Source: CAVSRC01 sp963830205 | Lineage (GTDB): Bacteria; Pseudomonadota; Alphaproteobacteria; Rhizobiales; Kaistiaceae | Direction of reading: 5' to 3' | Length of the DNA stretch: 64,000 nt | Assembly (NCBI GenBank): GCA_963830205.1 | Contig: CAWHLP010000033.1 | Location: forward strand, 178,089 to 242,088 | Shown here: positions 63,748 to 64,000 of the stretch, piece after piece | How the letters are laid out: each line of letters opens with the position of its first letter | Position numbering within the stretch: the first letter of the stretch is position 1 | Made by a program: the position numbers and the translations under genes | Notes under the pieces: generated by a model | Seen by the model: only the letters and a program-made list of their open reading frames with translations | Databases searched by the model: none | Told to the model about the DNA's origin: nothing

Positions 63748-64000
63748 CCGCACAGCGGTTTGGTTGCGCACACCCACCGCAACCTCCCGGTCCCGGTCGG
63801 GCCTGCAGCGTCGGCCTGCGATCGCGACGCATGGCAGACGCGCAAGCATGGCGTCCGCCCGTTCTTCGCAGCGGCCGGGGTCGCGTTCGTGACGTCAGCG
63901 ATGCTCGATGGCTGGTTGGTTCGTCTGCGCGGACGGAAGCTCCCGATCCGAACTCTGTATGACGTCGATCCGGCGCATCCATTCCTCGCAGAGCGCAGTC
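63748..64000 (+). other. Open frame downstream of dgoD, cut by the window edge
   Basis: The dgoD frame stays open past its stop to the end of the window (84 codons). Its last part reads MLDGWLVRLRGRKLPIRTLY and then DVDPAHPFLAERS. GC at third positions is roughly 75%, compatible with coding, but no ribosome-binding site or family is recognised. It may be a new gene start, or nothing. Confidence 0.25.

Overview
The window looks like chromosomal DNA of a high-GC alphaproteobacterium, most likely in the order Hyphomicrobiales (Rhizobiales). The evidence is a PodJ-like polar organiser, a class I lysyl-tRNA synthetase, a 5-aminolevulinate synthase of the Shemin pathway, a Porin_2-type outer-membrane porin, the murA / DUF2948 / hisD / UPF0262 / maf / yacG neighbourhood, the TIGR02186 family, and tripartite tricarboxylate (TTT) transporters. 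The genus cannot be fixed from the sequence. There is no phage, insertion sequence, CRISPR array or replication origin.

Layout. 0.4-6.4 kb (minus): TIGR02186 protein, TauE/SafE permease and a 1376-residue PodJ-like protein. 6.7-13.1 kb: a LexA-like S24 regulator behind a perfect palindrome, a secreted nuclease-like protein, lysyl-tRNA synthetase, a TerB-like protein, a solute-binding protein, a membrane glycosyltransferase and tRNA-Gly. 13.2-22.1 kb: a signalling and protease block with a TPR-Ser/Thr kinase, an FHA-membrane-trypsin protein, a Crp/Fnr-TPR protein split by a frameshift from a SLOG-like C-terminal part, a secreted trypsin and an astacin-like metalloprotease. 22.3-33.4 kb: housekeeping and transport (pyrD, DUF952, a glycosyltransferase, proline iminopeptidase, a Na+/solute symporter pair, mscL, an aminotransferase, an AbrB-type membrane protein, hemA). 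33.8-38.1 kb: ugpEAB without ugpC, and a lytic transglycosylase. 38.5-40.7 kb: a frameshifted porin and a degenerate resolvase-like protein.

41.4-50.2 kb is a divergent, LacI-type glycoside utilisation locus. One arm holds a GH88-like hydrolase and an SDR dehydrogenase; the other holds a GH31 alpha-xylosidase-type enzyme and a fructose/xylose-type ABC importer. Every gene here carries one or more small indels. Almost all of them look like single extra bases, which suggests either local decay or, more likely, insertion-type sequencing errors. 50.5-56.4 kb: tRNA-Thr, the conserved murA-to-yacG run, an alpha/beta hydrolase and tRNA-Phe. 56.7-63.7 kb: an intact catabolic operon for a sugar acid, with a GntR regulator divergent from TctC-TctB-TctA, a 2-hydroxyacid dehydrogenase, an RraA-like protein and galactonate dehydratase.

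The most interesting biology is the 13.2-19.7 kb kinase / FHA-protease / Crp-TPR-SLOG block. It reads as a possible uncharacterised signal-transduction module. The short regulatory palindromes upstream of the S24, GH31, GH88 and TTT operons are also worth attention.
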